The notes under the pieces: model-generated
Told to the model about the DNA's origin: nothing
The model's input: only the letters and a program-made list of their open reading frames with translations
The model's database searches: none
In this document: positions 23,475 through 29,894 of the stretch, one piece after another
Layout of the letters: each line of letters opens with the position of its first letter
Position numbering within the stretch: the stretch's first letter is position 1
IMG/VR virus record: IMGVR_UViG_3300044972_001033
Coordinates: 1 to 37,025 of that record
DNA: 37,025 nucleotides
Reading direction: 5' to 3' (one strand)
From: a virus
Position numbers and translations under genes: made by a program

Positions 23475-23786
23475 ATGAGTAACAAAGTTCAATTATTTCC
23501 TGCCAGACCAAACGTCGGCAAAGATGTTGTAACTCCCGAATGGTTTTCGGAAGGTATGGCAAAAAAAATGGTTAAGACTAAATTATGGTCTTACACACCT
23601 GTTGCAACAACACAGGATGATATAAACCTAATGTTAGACAGAGCAAAAGGTGAATTAAAAGCAGATTCAGAAGCAATAGCTTTAGAAAAAGAAAGATTGA
23701 AAGCAGAACGTGAGGAATTGGAAGCATTAAGAGCCGAATTGTTAACAAAGACTAAAGTTGATGGTCGCAAAAAAACGGAGGTCTAA
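23475..23786 (+). CDS. Unknown coiled-coil protein upstream of scaffold (103 aa)
   Basis: The first 50 residues are Pro- and Trp-containing and probably form a small domain (VQLFPARPNVGKDVVTPEWF). The rest is a Glu/Lys/Leu-rich coiled coil (EAIALEKERLKAEREELEAL). It lies directly before the scaffold gene with no gap, so it may be a scaffold partner or a head decoration or assembly factor. No family was recognised. Confidence 0.55.
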   Translation: MSNKVQLFPARPNVGKDVVTPEWFSEGMAKKMVKTKLWSYTPVATTQDDINLMLDRAKGELKADSEAIALEKERLKAEREELEALRAELLTKTKVDGRKKTEV

Positions 23787-24599
23787 ATGAGTGATTTAAA
23801 AGTAGAACAACTGCAATCATTTTTTAAGTCAGTAGGTTTAGAAGATAGCGACTTTGATAAAATTAGTAAAGAAGATATTGAGGATTTTACGCCTTATGTA
23901 GAAAAAGCAAAATCGGGTATTAGAGAGGTGCTTATGGCAGATACTACCTTTCTTGATGAAATTTCACGACCGTATAAAGATGCACCGATAGGAAAGGAAA
24001 AGCAACTAAAAAAAGAGGTTCGCAAGTTCTTTAACTTACAGATAAAAGAAGATGATTTGGCAAAGATGCCATTGTCTGAAATATTGGCACAGGGTACGGA
24101 ACATTTAAAGTCAACAACAACAACTGATATTGACAAACTTAAAAACGATTATTCTTTATTATTAGAAGAAAATGAGCGTTTAAAAAATGAAGAAATACCT
24201 AACAAGATTTCTGAAATTGAAAACACTTGGAAACAAAAGATTCAATCTAAGGATATTTTTGAGGAGTTGATGGGTGAGGTGGCTAAAGAAACTCAAGTGC
24301 AAAAAGAAAATATCTCAATGTTTGCCACAACATTTCAGGGTTATTTATCTCAATCAGGATTCAAATTAGATATTGATTCTAAACGTGCATTAAAGATTAA
24401 AGATGCTGAAGGTTTGCCAGCAAAAAATAAAGACGGTGGTATCTTACACTTGAAAGAAGCATTAAGAGATTTTTCTACTAAGATGCAAGTAAATGTTAAG
24501 CCAGTAGGCGGTGCAAGTGGCACAAGTCAAACAGGTGGAGCATCAAAATATAAGGAACTTTTAAACAATAGTTTTGGAAAGGGTTTCGCAAAAGCATAG
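23787..24599 (+). CDS. Scaffolding protein (putative)
   Basis: A 270-residue, highly charged, mostly helical protein directly upstream of the major capsid gene. It has a long coiled-coil centre (IDKLKNDYSLLLEENERLKN) and a Gly/Ser/Thr-rich flexible linker (PVGGASGTSQTGGASKYKEL) leading to a short basic C-terminal helix ending FGKGFAKA. This is the layout of phage scaffolds, whose C-terminal helix binds the capsid protein during procapsid assembly. No protease motif was seen, so capsid maturation may need another protein. Confidence 0.75.
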   Translation: MSDLKVEQLQSFFKSVGLEDSDFDKISKEDIEDFTPYVEKAKSGIREVLMADTTFLDEISRPYKDAPIGKEKQLKKEVRKFFNLQIKEDDLAKMPLSEILAQGTEHLKSTTTTDIDKLKNDYSLLLEENERLKNEEIPNKISEIENTWKQKIQSKDIFEELMGEVAKETQVQKENISMFATTFQGYLSQSGFKLDIDSKRALKIKDAEGLPAKNKDGGILHLKEALRDFSTKMQVNVKPVGGASGTSQTGGASKYKELLNNSFGKGFAKA

Positions 24600-24642
24600 T
24601 GAGTGTGACTGCATTGAGTGTCATTTAATTGGGTGGTTGACC

Positions 24643-24689
24643 TTAAACAACATTAAACAAATTTATTAAACAAATTAAATGTAAACAAA
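24643..24689 (+). promoter_or_regulatory. A-rich repeated leader before the major capsid gene
   Basis: TTAAACAA occurs three times (24643, 24653, 24666), and the longer ATTAAACAAATT twice (24652 and 24665), followed by GTAAACAAAATG at the start codon. Bacteroidota ribosomes favour A-rich, Shine-Dalgarno-free leaders, so this repeat may raise translation of the capsid protein. No promoter box was found in the 90-bp gap. Confidence 0.45.
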
Positions 24690-25805
24690 ATGGGTACAAT
24701 TTCAACGGCTTTTAATGCCATAACAAATGCATCATGTGCGGAAATCGTAATTGATATTACAGAAACGGCACTATCAACATCAAACTTAGGAACGCCACAG
24801 GGTTTCTTAGGAGCAGTAACGTCTGCTGAAAACGTAGGTTCTTTTGAATTGGCTTTAAATCCAAACAAAGACAGACCATCTGCGGGTTCTTTTACAAAGG
24901 TATATACAAGTGATACTATTCCTTTGTGTAATCAAGATACCGAAGCGGATGGAGCCTGTGCAACGCCTTCATACACACCTGATGACGTAGCGTCTAAATT
25001 CAAAGCAGTAGAACATCAAGTAAACGAGTCTATTCAGCGTAAAATTACAATGGATTTGGAAGCATTCCAATCTTTCTGTATTTCACCTGCAGAATACTTA
25101 CGCAAACGTTTACTTGCAATGCGACAAGGTGTAGTGGCAGAAATTAACGGTAAATTAGTACCAAAAGCTATTGCTTATGCTGGTGCTTATGCAAACGGTG
25201 TATCTTCAGTAACGCCTTCCGTAAACGTATCTTTTATTACAGCAAATGCTAACGGTGGTTATATGTTTGACCCTACAGGCTATGCTAAGATTAAAGACGA
25301 ATACGCTCGTATTGGTTCACCTTACATCACTCCGTTTATTGTTGGCGGTTCACACGTTGGAACATTAGAAACATTTAACGGATTTACGCAAGGTGGTACT
25401 AACGTTAACGGAGTTACAAGAACAGCTATTCCTAACTTATGGTTAGATTACACAGTAGATGAAGTATTTGCAGATGGAAACAACAACTTAGTTACATGGT
25501 CGCCAGGCGTTTTACAAGCGGTGGGTACATCTGCTATTTCTGATGCAATGATTGCGTTGTCAGTTCCTAACTTCAGAGAAAAAATGAGAGTTCCTGACCC
25601 TTTTGGAACAGGTTTAATGGGTGACTGGGATTTCTATTTCGATGTGGATTCAACAGGTTGTATTTACGAAATGAGATGGGAAAAATACTTTGACTTAATT
25701 ACACCTGTGCCTTACGGTACTTGTGCTAATAAACCAATCCTAAACTTTACAGTTGATTGTGAAGGCAATGCTTGTCCTGATTCAGGAAGCGGAAGCGGTT
25801 CTTAG
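24690..25805 (+). CDS. Major capsid protein
   Basis: A 371-residue protein following the scaffold gene. It is well balanced in composition with Pro/Gly/aromatic-rich turns, typical of HK97-fold capsid proteins (SPYITPFIVGGSHVGTLETF; YTVDEVFADGNNNLVTWSPG). The C-terminal end is Cys-containing and then Gly/Ser-rich (DSGSGSGS), possibly a flexible exposed tail. The strong A-rich leader and following terminator fit very high expression. The position (portal, MuF-like, scaffold, then this) supports the assignment. I recognised no specific sequence family. Confidence 0.8.
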   Translation: MGTISTAFNAITNASCAEIVIDITETALSTSNLGTPQGFLGAVTSAENVGSFELALNPNKDRPSAGSFTKVYTSDTIPLCNQDTEADGACATPSYTPDDVASKFKAVEHQVNESIQRKITMDLEAFQSFCISPAEYLRKRLLAMRQGVVAEINGKLVPKAIAYAGAYANGVSSVTPSVNVSFITANANGGYMFDPTGYAKIKDEYARIGSPYITPFIVGGSHVGTLETFNGFTQGGTNVNGVTRTAIPNLWLDYTVDEVFADGNNNLVTWSPGVLQAVGTSAISDAMIALSVPNFREKMRVPDPFGTGLMGDWDFYFDVDSTGCIYEMRWEKYFDLITPVPYGTCANKPILNFTVDCEGNACPDSGSGSGS

Positions 25806-25819
25806 TATTATCTTTTAAT

Positions 25820-25852
25820 AAAAAAGGCTATCAGAAATGGTAGCCTTTTTTT
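25820..25852 (+). terminator. Terminator after the major capsid gene
   Basis: AAAAAAGGCTA (25820-25830) pairs with TAGCCTTTTTT (25841-25851), with two more inner pairs around a 6-nt loop. The A-run before and T-run after the stem would let it work in both directions. It isolates the capsid transcript from the HNH-glycosyltransferase unit. Confidence 0.88.
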
Positions 25853-25859
25853 ATATTTG
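25852..25859 (+). promoter_or_regulatory. -7 box TATATTTG before the second HNH gene
   Basis: TATATTTG overlaps the end of the terminator T-run and is followed by only 4 nt (tact) before ATG 25864. The transcript would be almost leaderless. No clear -33 element was found because the terminator stem occupies that position. Confidence 0.45.
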
Positions 25860-25863
25860 TACT

Positions 25864-26388
25864 ATGGAAGTTTGGAAAGACATTAAAAATTATGAAGGTT
25901 ATTATCAAGTAAGCAATTTTGGTAATGTAAAATCACTAAGTAGGGAAATGCTTGTACGTGGTAAATATCCTTTTGTATCAAAAGAGAAATTATTAAAAAA
26001 AGCATTAGGCGGTCAATTTTTAACTGTTGCATTATGGAAAGATAGTGTTGTAAAAACAAAAACAGTACATCAACTAATGGCAGAAACATTTTTAAACCAC
26101 AATCCAAATGGTCATAACTTAGTAGTAAGGCATAAAGATGGCAATAAGCTAAATAACCATATTGATAATTTAGAAATAGTAACGCAAAGAGAGGTTTCAA
26201 TTAAGAATAATTATAAAAAAACAAGCAAATATACAGGTGTTAGTTGGAATAATAAATACAAAGCATGGGTTTCTTTCATCTGTATAAATGGCAATACAAA
26301 ATACTTGGGAAGGTATTCAACAGAATTAGAAGCGCATAATAAATACCAACAAGTATTGAAAGATTTATCTTTAAATAAAACAGCATGA
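25864..26388 (+). CDS. NUMOD4-HNH-AP2 homing-type endonuclease
   Basis: Start ATG 25864 is chosen because it aligns with the NUMOD4 start of the paralogue at 9016; an in-frame ATG at 25837 lies inside the terminator. The 174-residue protein has NUMOD4 (MEVWKDIKNYEGYYQVSNFG), an HNH motif (RHKDGNKLNNHIDNLEIVT, about 88-106) and a C-terminal AP2 DNA-binding domain (YTGVSWNNKYKAWVSFI and LGRYSTELEAHNKY, about 122-162). It is a homing-type nuclease inserted between the capsid gene and connector genes. It ends with a 4-bp overlap onto a glycosyltransferase gene. Confidence 0.9.
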   Translation: MEVWKDIKNYEGYYQVSNFGNVKSLSREMLVRGKYPFVSKEKLLKKALGGQFLTVALWKDSVVKTKTVHQLMAETFLNHNPNGHNLVVRHKDGNKLNNHIDNLEIVTQREVSIKNNYKKTSKYTGVSWNNKYKAWVSFICINGNTKYLGRYSTELEAHNKYQQVLKDLSLNKTA

Positions 26389-27293
26389 AAGCAATTTACG
26401 CTTTTTATAGTAAGCCTTTTGGCGTTGACATAAGACGTGCCAAAACACATTGGATTGATACTTCATCTGAATTTTATATAATGGCTTATTCAGTTTTAAA
26501 GTCAAAAGAACATGGTTTTGAAACGGTTTTATTTACTGATAAGTATGGCAAAGAATTAATTATTGATACTTTACAGATTCCGTTTGATATAGTAAAAGTA
26601 GAATTAGACTTTTGCGAGATTAAATTAAAATGGTGGGCATCGGGAAAAATATACGCATATACAAAAGGAATAGAAAGTTTAGGAAAGTTTGAGCCGTTTA
26701 TGATGTTGGATAATGATGCGGGTTGGCACTCAAAACCACCATTACACTATTTGCAATCTAAGTACCGATGTCAATCAATACACATAGATACTAATACGGA
26801 GTTTGAACGCCAAATAATGCGTATTGTAAAAGATAATCACAATGTATATCCATTTGATATTTTTCATGAAATACTTAAAAACAAACAAGAGGTTAAAGGC
26901 GGGAATGCTGGTGTAATTATAATGAATGATGAAAGGTTATGGCGTGAGTTTTCACGTTATACATGGGATTTAATGAATCATCCTTACTTTGATAAGATAG
27001 CAAAAGAAAACACAAAAGAAGCCAATATTTATAAGGCTATGAATAAATGGAATGTTACTATTGAAGAAAACTTGTTATTACAGTTAAGCCGTAGGTTAAA
27101 TAGTCAATTACCTGAAACGGTTTTTGAGTTTACAGGATTTGCAACGCCAATTGAAAACCATAATCCTACAGGATTTTATCATATCTGGGGTTCTAAGAAA
27201 AATATAAAATTCATAAATGCATTTAAACAATTAGCTATATCTTACATTCCTAAAGAGTTGTCAGAAAGAATAGACAATTTTTTCAATAAATAA
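26385..27293 (+). CDS. Glycosyltransferase-like protein (DUF6734-type)
   Basis: A 302-residue protein starting MKAIYAFYSKPFGVDIRRAK. A strand-turn LFTDKYGKELIIDTL (about 50-64) and the DxD-like PFMMLDNDAGWHSKPP (about 103-118) mark a GT-A-type glycosyltransferase. The segment GGNAGVIIMND (about 173-183) matches the acceptor-side loop of such enzymes. It resembles the Bacteroidota DUF6734 family as I remember it. It is coupled to the upstream HNH gene by ATGA. Lying beside the capsid gene, it might glycosylate virion proteins, but it may simply be carried with the HNH gene. Confidence 0.65.
   Translation: MKAIYAFYSKPFGVDIRRAKTHWIDTSSEFYIMAYSVLKSKEHGFETVLFTDKYGKELIIDTLQIPFDIVKVELDFCEIKLKWWASGKIYAYTKGIESLGKFEPFMMLDNDAGWHSKPPLHYLQSKYRCQSIHIDTNTEFERQIMRIVKDNHNVYPFDIFHEILKNKQEVKGGNAGVIIMNDERLWREFSRYTWDLMNHPYFDKIAKENTKEANIYKAMNKWNVTIEENLLLQLSRRLNSQLPETVFEFTGFATPIENHNPTGFYHIWGSKKNIKFINAFKQLAISYIPKELSERIDNFFNK
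27209..27245 (+). promoter_or_regulatory. Late promoter candidate 4 (ATTCATAAA-N20-TATCTTAC)
   Basis: ATTCATAAA at 27209-27217 begins 29 nt before TATCTTAC (27238-27245), which keeps 4 of the 6 fixed bases of TAnnTTTG. It lies inside the 3' end of the glycosyltransferase gene, 50 nt before the structural gene at 27295. It is the weakest of the set, and it is in coding sequence. Confidence 0.35.
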
Positions 27294-27294
27294 T

Positions 27295-28209
27295 ATGGCA
27301 ACAGTTGACAGCAATATAACGGTAGCCTCCAACGCTTGTAGAGATGTAATTGGGGTGAAAGGGATATGTGATACCACATATCCTTATTATTTAGATAGCT
27401 TAGGTATTTCATTAAGCAAAACGTCTAAGTTGGCAGATAGTTCAATGATTACGGCACGTGAATTAATTACAGAGTCAATTGATGACGGATGGGGAACGGT
27501 ATTTAGTGATTTAAGAGCGGATGGATTCAATGTTAATGGCGTTCAAAAAACTAACGAAACATTCTTTGTAGCTGGTGAATATCAGAATGCTGGTATTTAT
27601 ACATTTACATTACAAAGAAACTGTGATATAGAACAAATCTTTATAGGCAAAGCAAAGTTAAATGTAGTTGGTGACTTAGATGTATTGGTTACTTTAAATG
27701 CAGACGGTGCGATAACTACTATTTATAACGATTCATTAAGTGATGAAACATTGACTATAAACTTTGACAATTCTTACACTTATGATACAATTATTTTAAC
27801 GGTAACTGCAATAGGAAGCGGAACTATACAACAAACAAACGATGGCGGTGTTATTAAAATAGATAGTTATGTTTTTTGTTCTGAAAATCTTTTTTATTGC
27901 AAGTATTGGAATTTCTTAGTGAAAGCAGTAATGTATAAAGCGACTGCTAATATTCTTAACTCTTCTTTGTTTTCTGATAGATATAATGATTTAATTGTTT
28001 ACAAAAAAGATGAAATTGCAATCAGAATAGCACAATTAGACAGTTCATTAAACTTATTACCAACGGATGCAAGGATAGGAACAATAGGTTTATATCAATT
28101 AGAAATTATAAAGATAAACGACAAGTTAAAAGAGATAGTAAAACAGTCTTATTGTACTTGTTGTTTTAAATGTGATAATATTATTAGTTCATTTATATCA
28201 ATACCTTAA
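27295..28209 (+). CDS. Head/neck structural protein (putative)
   Basis: A 304-residue protein. The middle is beta-rich (DIEQIFIGKAKLNVVGDLDV, about 110-130), resembling a jelly-roll or carbohydrate-binding fold inserted in an otherwise helical connector-like protein. The C-terminal region is helical and includes a cysteine cluster CTCCFKC near the end. It is the first conserved structural gene after the inserted HNH-glycosyltransferase unit and would normally follow the capsid gene. Head completion is likely. No family name is given with confidence. Confidence 0.55.
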   Translation: MATVDSNITVASNACRDVIGVKGICDTTYPYYLDSLGISLSKTSKLADSSMITARELITESIDDGWGTVFSDLRADGFNVNGVQKTNETFFVAGEYQNAGIYTFTLQRNCDIEQIFIGKAKLNVVGDLDVLVTLNADGAITTIYNDSLSDETLTINFDNSYTYDTIILTVTAIGSGTIQQTNDGGVIKIDSYVFCSENLFYCKYWNFLVKAVMYKATANILNSSLFSDRYNDLIVYKKDEIAIRIAQLDSSLNLLPTDARIGTIGLYQLEIIKINDKLKEIVKQSYCTCCFKCDNIISSFISIP

Positions 28210-28211
28210 TT

Positions 28212-28376
28212 ATGGGATGTTCATCATGTGGAAAACCTAAAGTTTTTAATAAAGTAAAAGTAACCAGTTCATATACTCCGAAGCCAAATGAGGTTACAAA
28301 GATGACAGATGTTTTTTTGAATTTGACTATCGAAAAAGAAAGCAATGTTTCAAGACAAAATAAAAAGAATACTTAG
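28212..28376 (+). CDS. Small Cys-motif protein (54 aa)
   Basis: ATG 28212 to TAG 28374-28376, starting MGCSSCGKPKVFNKVKVTSS. The N-terminal C-x2-C could bind a metal; the rest is polar and perhaps disordered. It overlaps the next gene by 32 bp. Small proteins with this N-terminal motif recur in Bacteroidota phage neck regions as I recall them. The function is unknown. Confidence 0.5.
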   Translation: MGCSSCGKPKVFNKVKVTSSYTPKPNEVTKMTDVFLNLTIEKESNVSRQNKKNT

Positions 28377-28749
28377 TGGTATAGATAATGTTATTGAGAT
28401 TGCAAAAGCAACGGCAACAGTAGAGATATATGCCTATTCTAAAGATAGGATTTTCAATAAAGGTGAAGATAAAAACTTACAACAAATAGGTGTTTATTCA
28501 AATCCTTATAAAGAAGTAAGAAGTAAAAAAGGATTACAGACATCATTTGTAGACCAAAAATTTAGCGGAAATTTACAACAGTCAATTACTTACAATAAGG
28601 ATTCAATTTATTTTAAAAACGAATACGGTAAAAAGGTTAGCGGTTATAACGAGGAACATTTTAAAAAAAGAATTTACGCACCTACTAAAACAGAAAAAGA
28701 AATTTACTTTGATATACTCAATCAAGAACTAAATAAGTTATGGAAATAA
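28345..28749 (+). CDS. Head closure / tail completion protein (putative)
   Basis: A 134-residue protein with a helical N-terminus (IKRILSGIDNVIEIAKATAT) and a conserved-looking C-terminal half: SYNPYKEVRSKKGLQTSF-like turn, FSGNLQQSI, FKNEYGKKVSGYNEEHFKK and a final amphipathic helix DILNQELNKLW. The alternating pattern and position in the connector block suggest a head-closure or tail-completion role. It overlaps the gene before it by 32 bp and the next by 10 bp. Confidence 0.5.
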   Translation: MFQDKIKRILSGIDNVIEIAKATATVEIYAYSKDRIFNKGEDKNLQQIGVYSNPYKEVRSKKGLQTSFVDQKFSGNLQQSITYNKDSIYFKNEYGKKVSGYNEEHFKKRIYAPTKTEKEIYFDILNQELNKLWK

Positions 28750-29117
28750 TAGAATGCATAAAAAAGAATGATTGGTACGTTCACATAAATGGTGACAGTG
28801 CTTTTAATTCAGAACGTGAGATTGCTTTAATAAAAGAAAATGCAACAGAATACGACTTTGTTTTTTCAGTAGGTTGTAATAAGTTTTACAACGCAATACA
28901 TAAGTATAAATTAATTTATCCGACAGGAAATTATAATGATGCATGGCAATATGTTTTTTCTAAAAAAGGAAACATTACAAGTATTGAAACTGACTTTGAT
29001 ACTATAATGAAAGATGAGGGATTACAGGGCGCATTAGGTAATGTGCGATTGAATAAAATAAATTTTGAAATTAAAACTTTAACAAATGGAAAAGATTGTG
29101 AGCCTTGCAAATGTTGA
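28740..29117 (+). CDS. Unknown connector-region protein (125 aa)
   Basis: A mixed alpha/beta protein starting MEIIECIKKNDWYVHINGDS, with a Tyr/Phe-rich core (KFYNAIHKYKLIYPTGNYND) and a C-terminal CEPCKC cluster. It overlaps its neighbours at both ends (10 and 32 bp). Its place between the head-closure and tail structural genes suggests a connector or tail-terminator role. No family was recognised. Confidence 0.5.
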   Translation: MEIIECIKKNDWYVHINGDSAFNSEREIALIKENATEYDFVFSVGCNKFYNAIHKYKLIYPTGNYNDAWQYVFSKKGNITSIETDFDTIMKDEGLQGALGNVRLNKINFEIKTLTNGKDCEPCKC

Positions 29118-29373
29118 GTTATTTATCTTGTTTTTGCCGTTCTTATCGTTTATGTTGTATGACTTTACACAGTCAGGAATGATATTTCAAAAGTACGGAA
29201 ATTGGTTAAAAAAAATCAATCCATTTTTAGGTAAACCTTTAGGCTTATGCCTTAAATGCTTTCACGTTTGGATAGTGATAATATTTTCTTTGATAATAGG
29301 TGTAAGTTTTATAAAATTCATAATATCACTTGGTATATCTTATGTAATTTTGGTTAAACTATTTTACGATTGA
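29086..29373 (+). CDS. Small membrane protein (95 aa)
   Basis: Two to three hydrophobic segments: VELFILFLPFLSFMLYDF (about 10-27) and a long stretch from about 61 to 92 (VWIVIIFSLIIGVSFIKFII). Between them lies GLCLKCFHVW, a C-x2-C just before the membrane. It begins at ATG 29086 inside the previous gene (32-bp overlap). A membrane protein in the middle of a neck/tail cluster is unusual. It could be an infection-stage membrane factor or superinfection-exclusion protein. Confidence 0.55.
   Translation: MEKIVSLANVELFILFLPFLSFMLYDFTQSGMIFQKYGNWLKKINPFLGKPLGLCLKCFHVWIVIIFSLIIGVSFIKFIISLGISYVILVKLFYD
29316..29352 (+). promoter_or_regulatory. Late promoter candidate 5 (ATTCATAAT-N20-TAATTTTG)
   Basis: ATTCATAAT (8 of 9 to the others) at 29316 begins exactly 29 nt before a perfect TAATTTTG box (29345-29352). 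It lies in the last codons of the membrane protein gene, 17 nt before the TTG start of the structural gene at 29370. Confidence 0.5.
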
Positions 29374-29894
29374 GTTGCTGTACAAATACATACGATTTAG
29401 GTTGCATATACTATTGCAATCAGTTAAAGTTTGCAGAAGCTACATTTAGTGGTTCTGTTGTTGGTGTATTCTCAAATACTAACCATGCCGTAAGCCAAAA
29501 TATAACAGTAGAAAATGGTGAGCCGTTTATGTTTGATATGTCATATTTAAACGAGAATATGGATTATACTTTGCGTATGTACGTCAATGGTATAAACATA
29601 AGCGTTGAAATAGATAATATTGAATACGATTGTTTTACTGTAAAGACTGAAATAATAGGCGTGTCAGTTGACTTTACACCATATCCTGATACTGCAAATG
29701 CAACGGTTGTAATAATTGCAGATGGAAACGCAAGTTATACAAATGCCTTATTGATAGGTAAAAACATTCAATTGGTATTCACTGATAATGTTATTAGAAT
29801 ACCTTCAGATTATTCATTCAACACAAACACAGGTACTATTACATTTATTTCACCAAGAGATATTGGAGAGGTTATACAAATTACTTTTTTATGA
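29370..29894 (+). CDS. Tail/neck structural protein with N-terminal Cys motifs
   Basis: A 174-residue protein that appears to start with TTG 29370, overlapping the previous stop by 3 bp; the first ATG (29530) would lose the Cys-rich N-terminus MSCCTNTYDLGCIYYC. The rest is strongly beta, with the C-terminal block IPSDYSFNTNTGTITFISPR resembling domains found in Bacteroidota phage fibre-adaptor proteins. It precedes the two fibre-like genes and overlaps the next by 4 bp. It is perhaps a baseplate or adaptor subunit. Confidence 0.55.
   Translation: MSCCTNTYDLGCIYYCNQLKFAEATFSGSVVGVFSNTNHAVSQNITVENGEPFMFDMSYLNENMDYTLRMYVNGINISVEIDNIEYDCFTVKTEIIGVSVDFTPYPDTANATVVIIADGNASYTNALLIGKNIQLVFTDNVIRIPSDYSFNTNTGTITFISPRDIGEVIQITFL

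Noticed and set aside
25837-25863. Upstream start for the second HNH gene
   Set aside because: It lies in the terminator stem-loop and adds residues before the NUMOD4 start that the paralogue at 9016 lacks.
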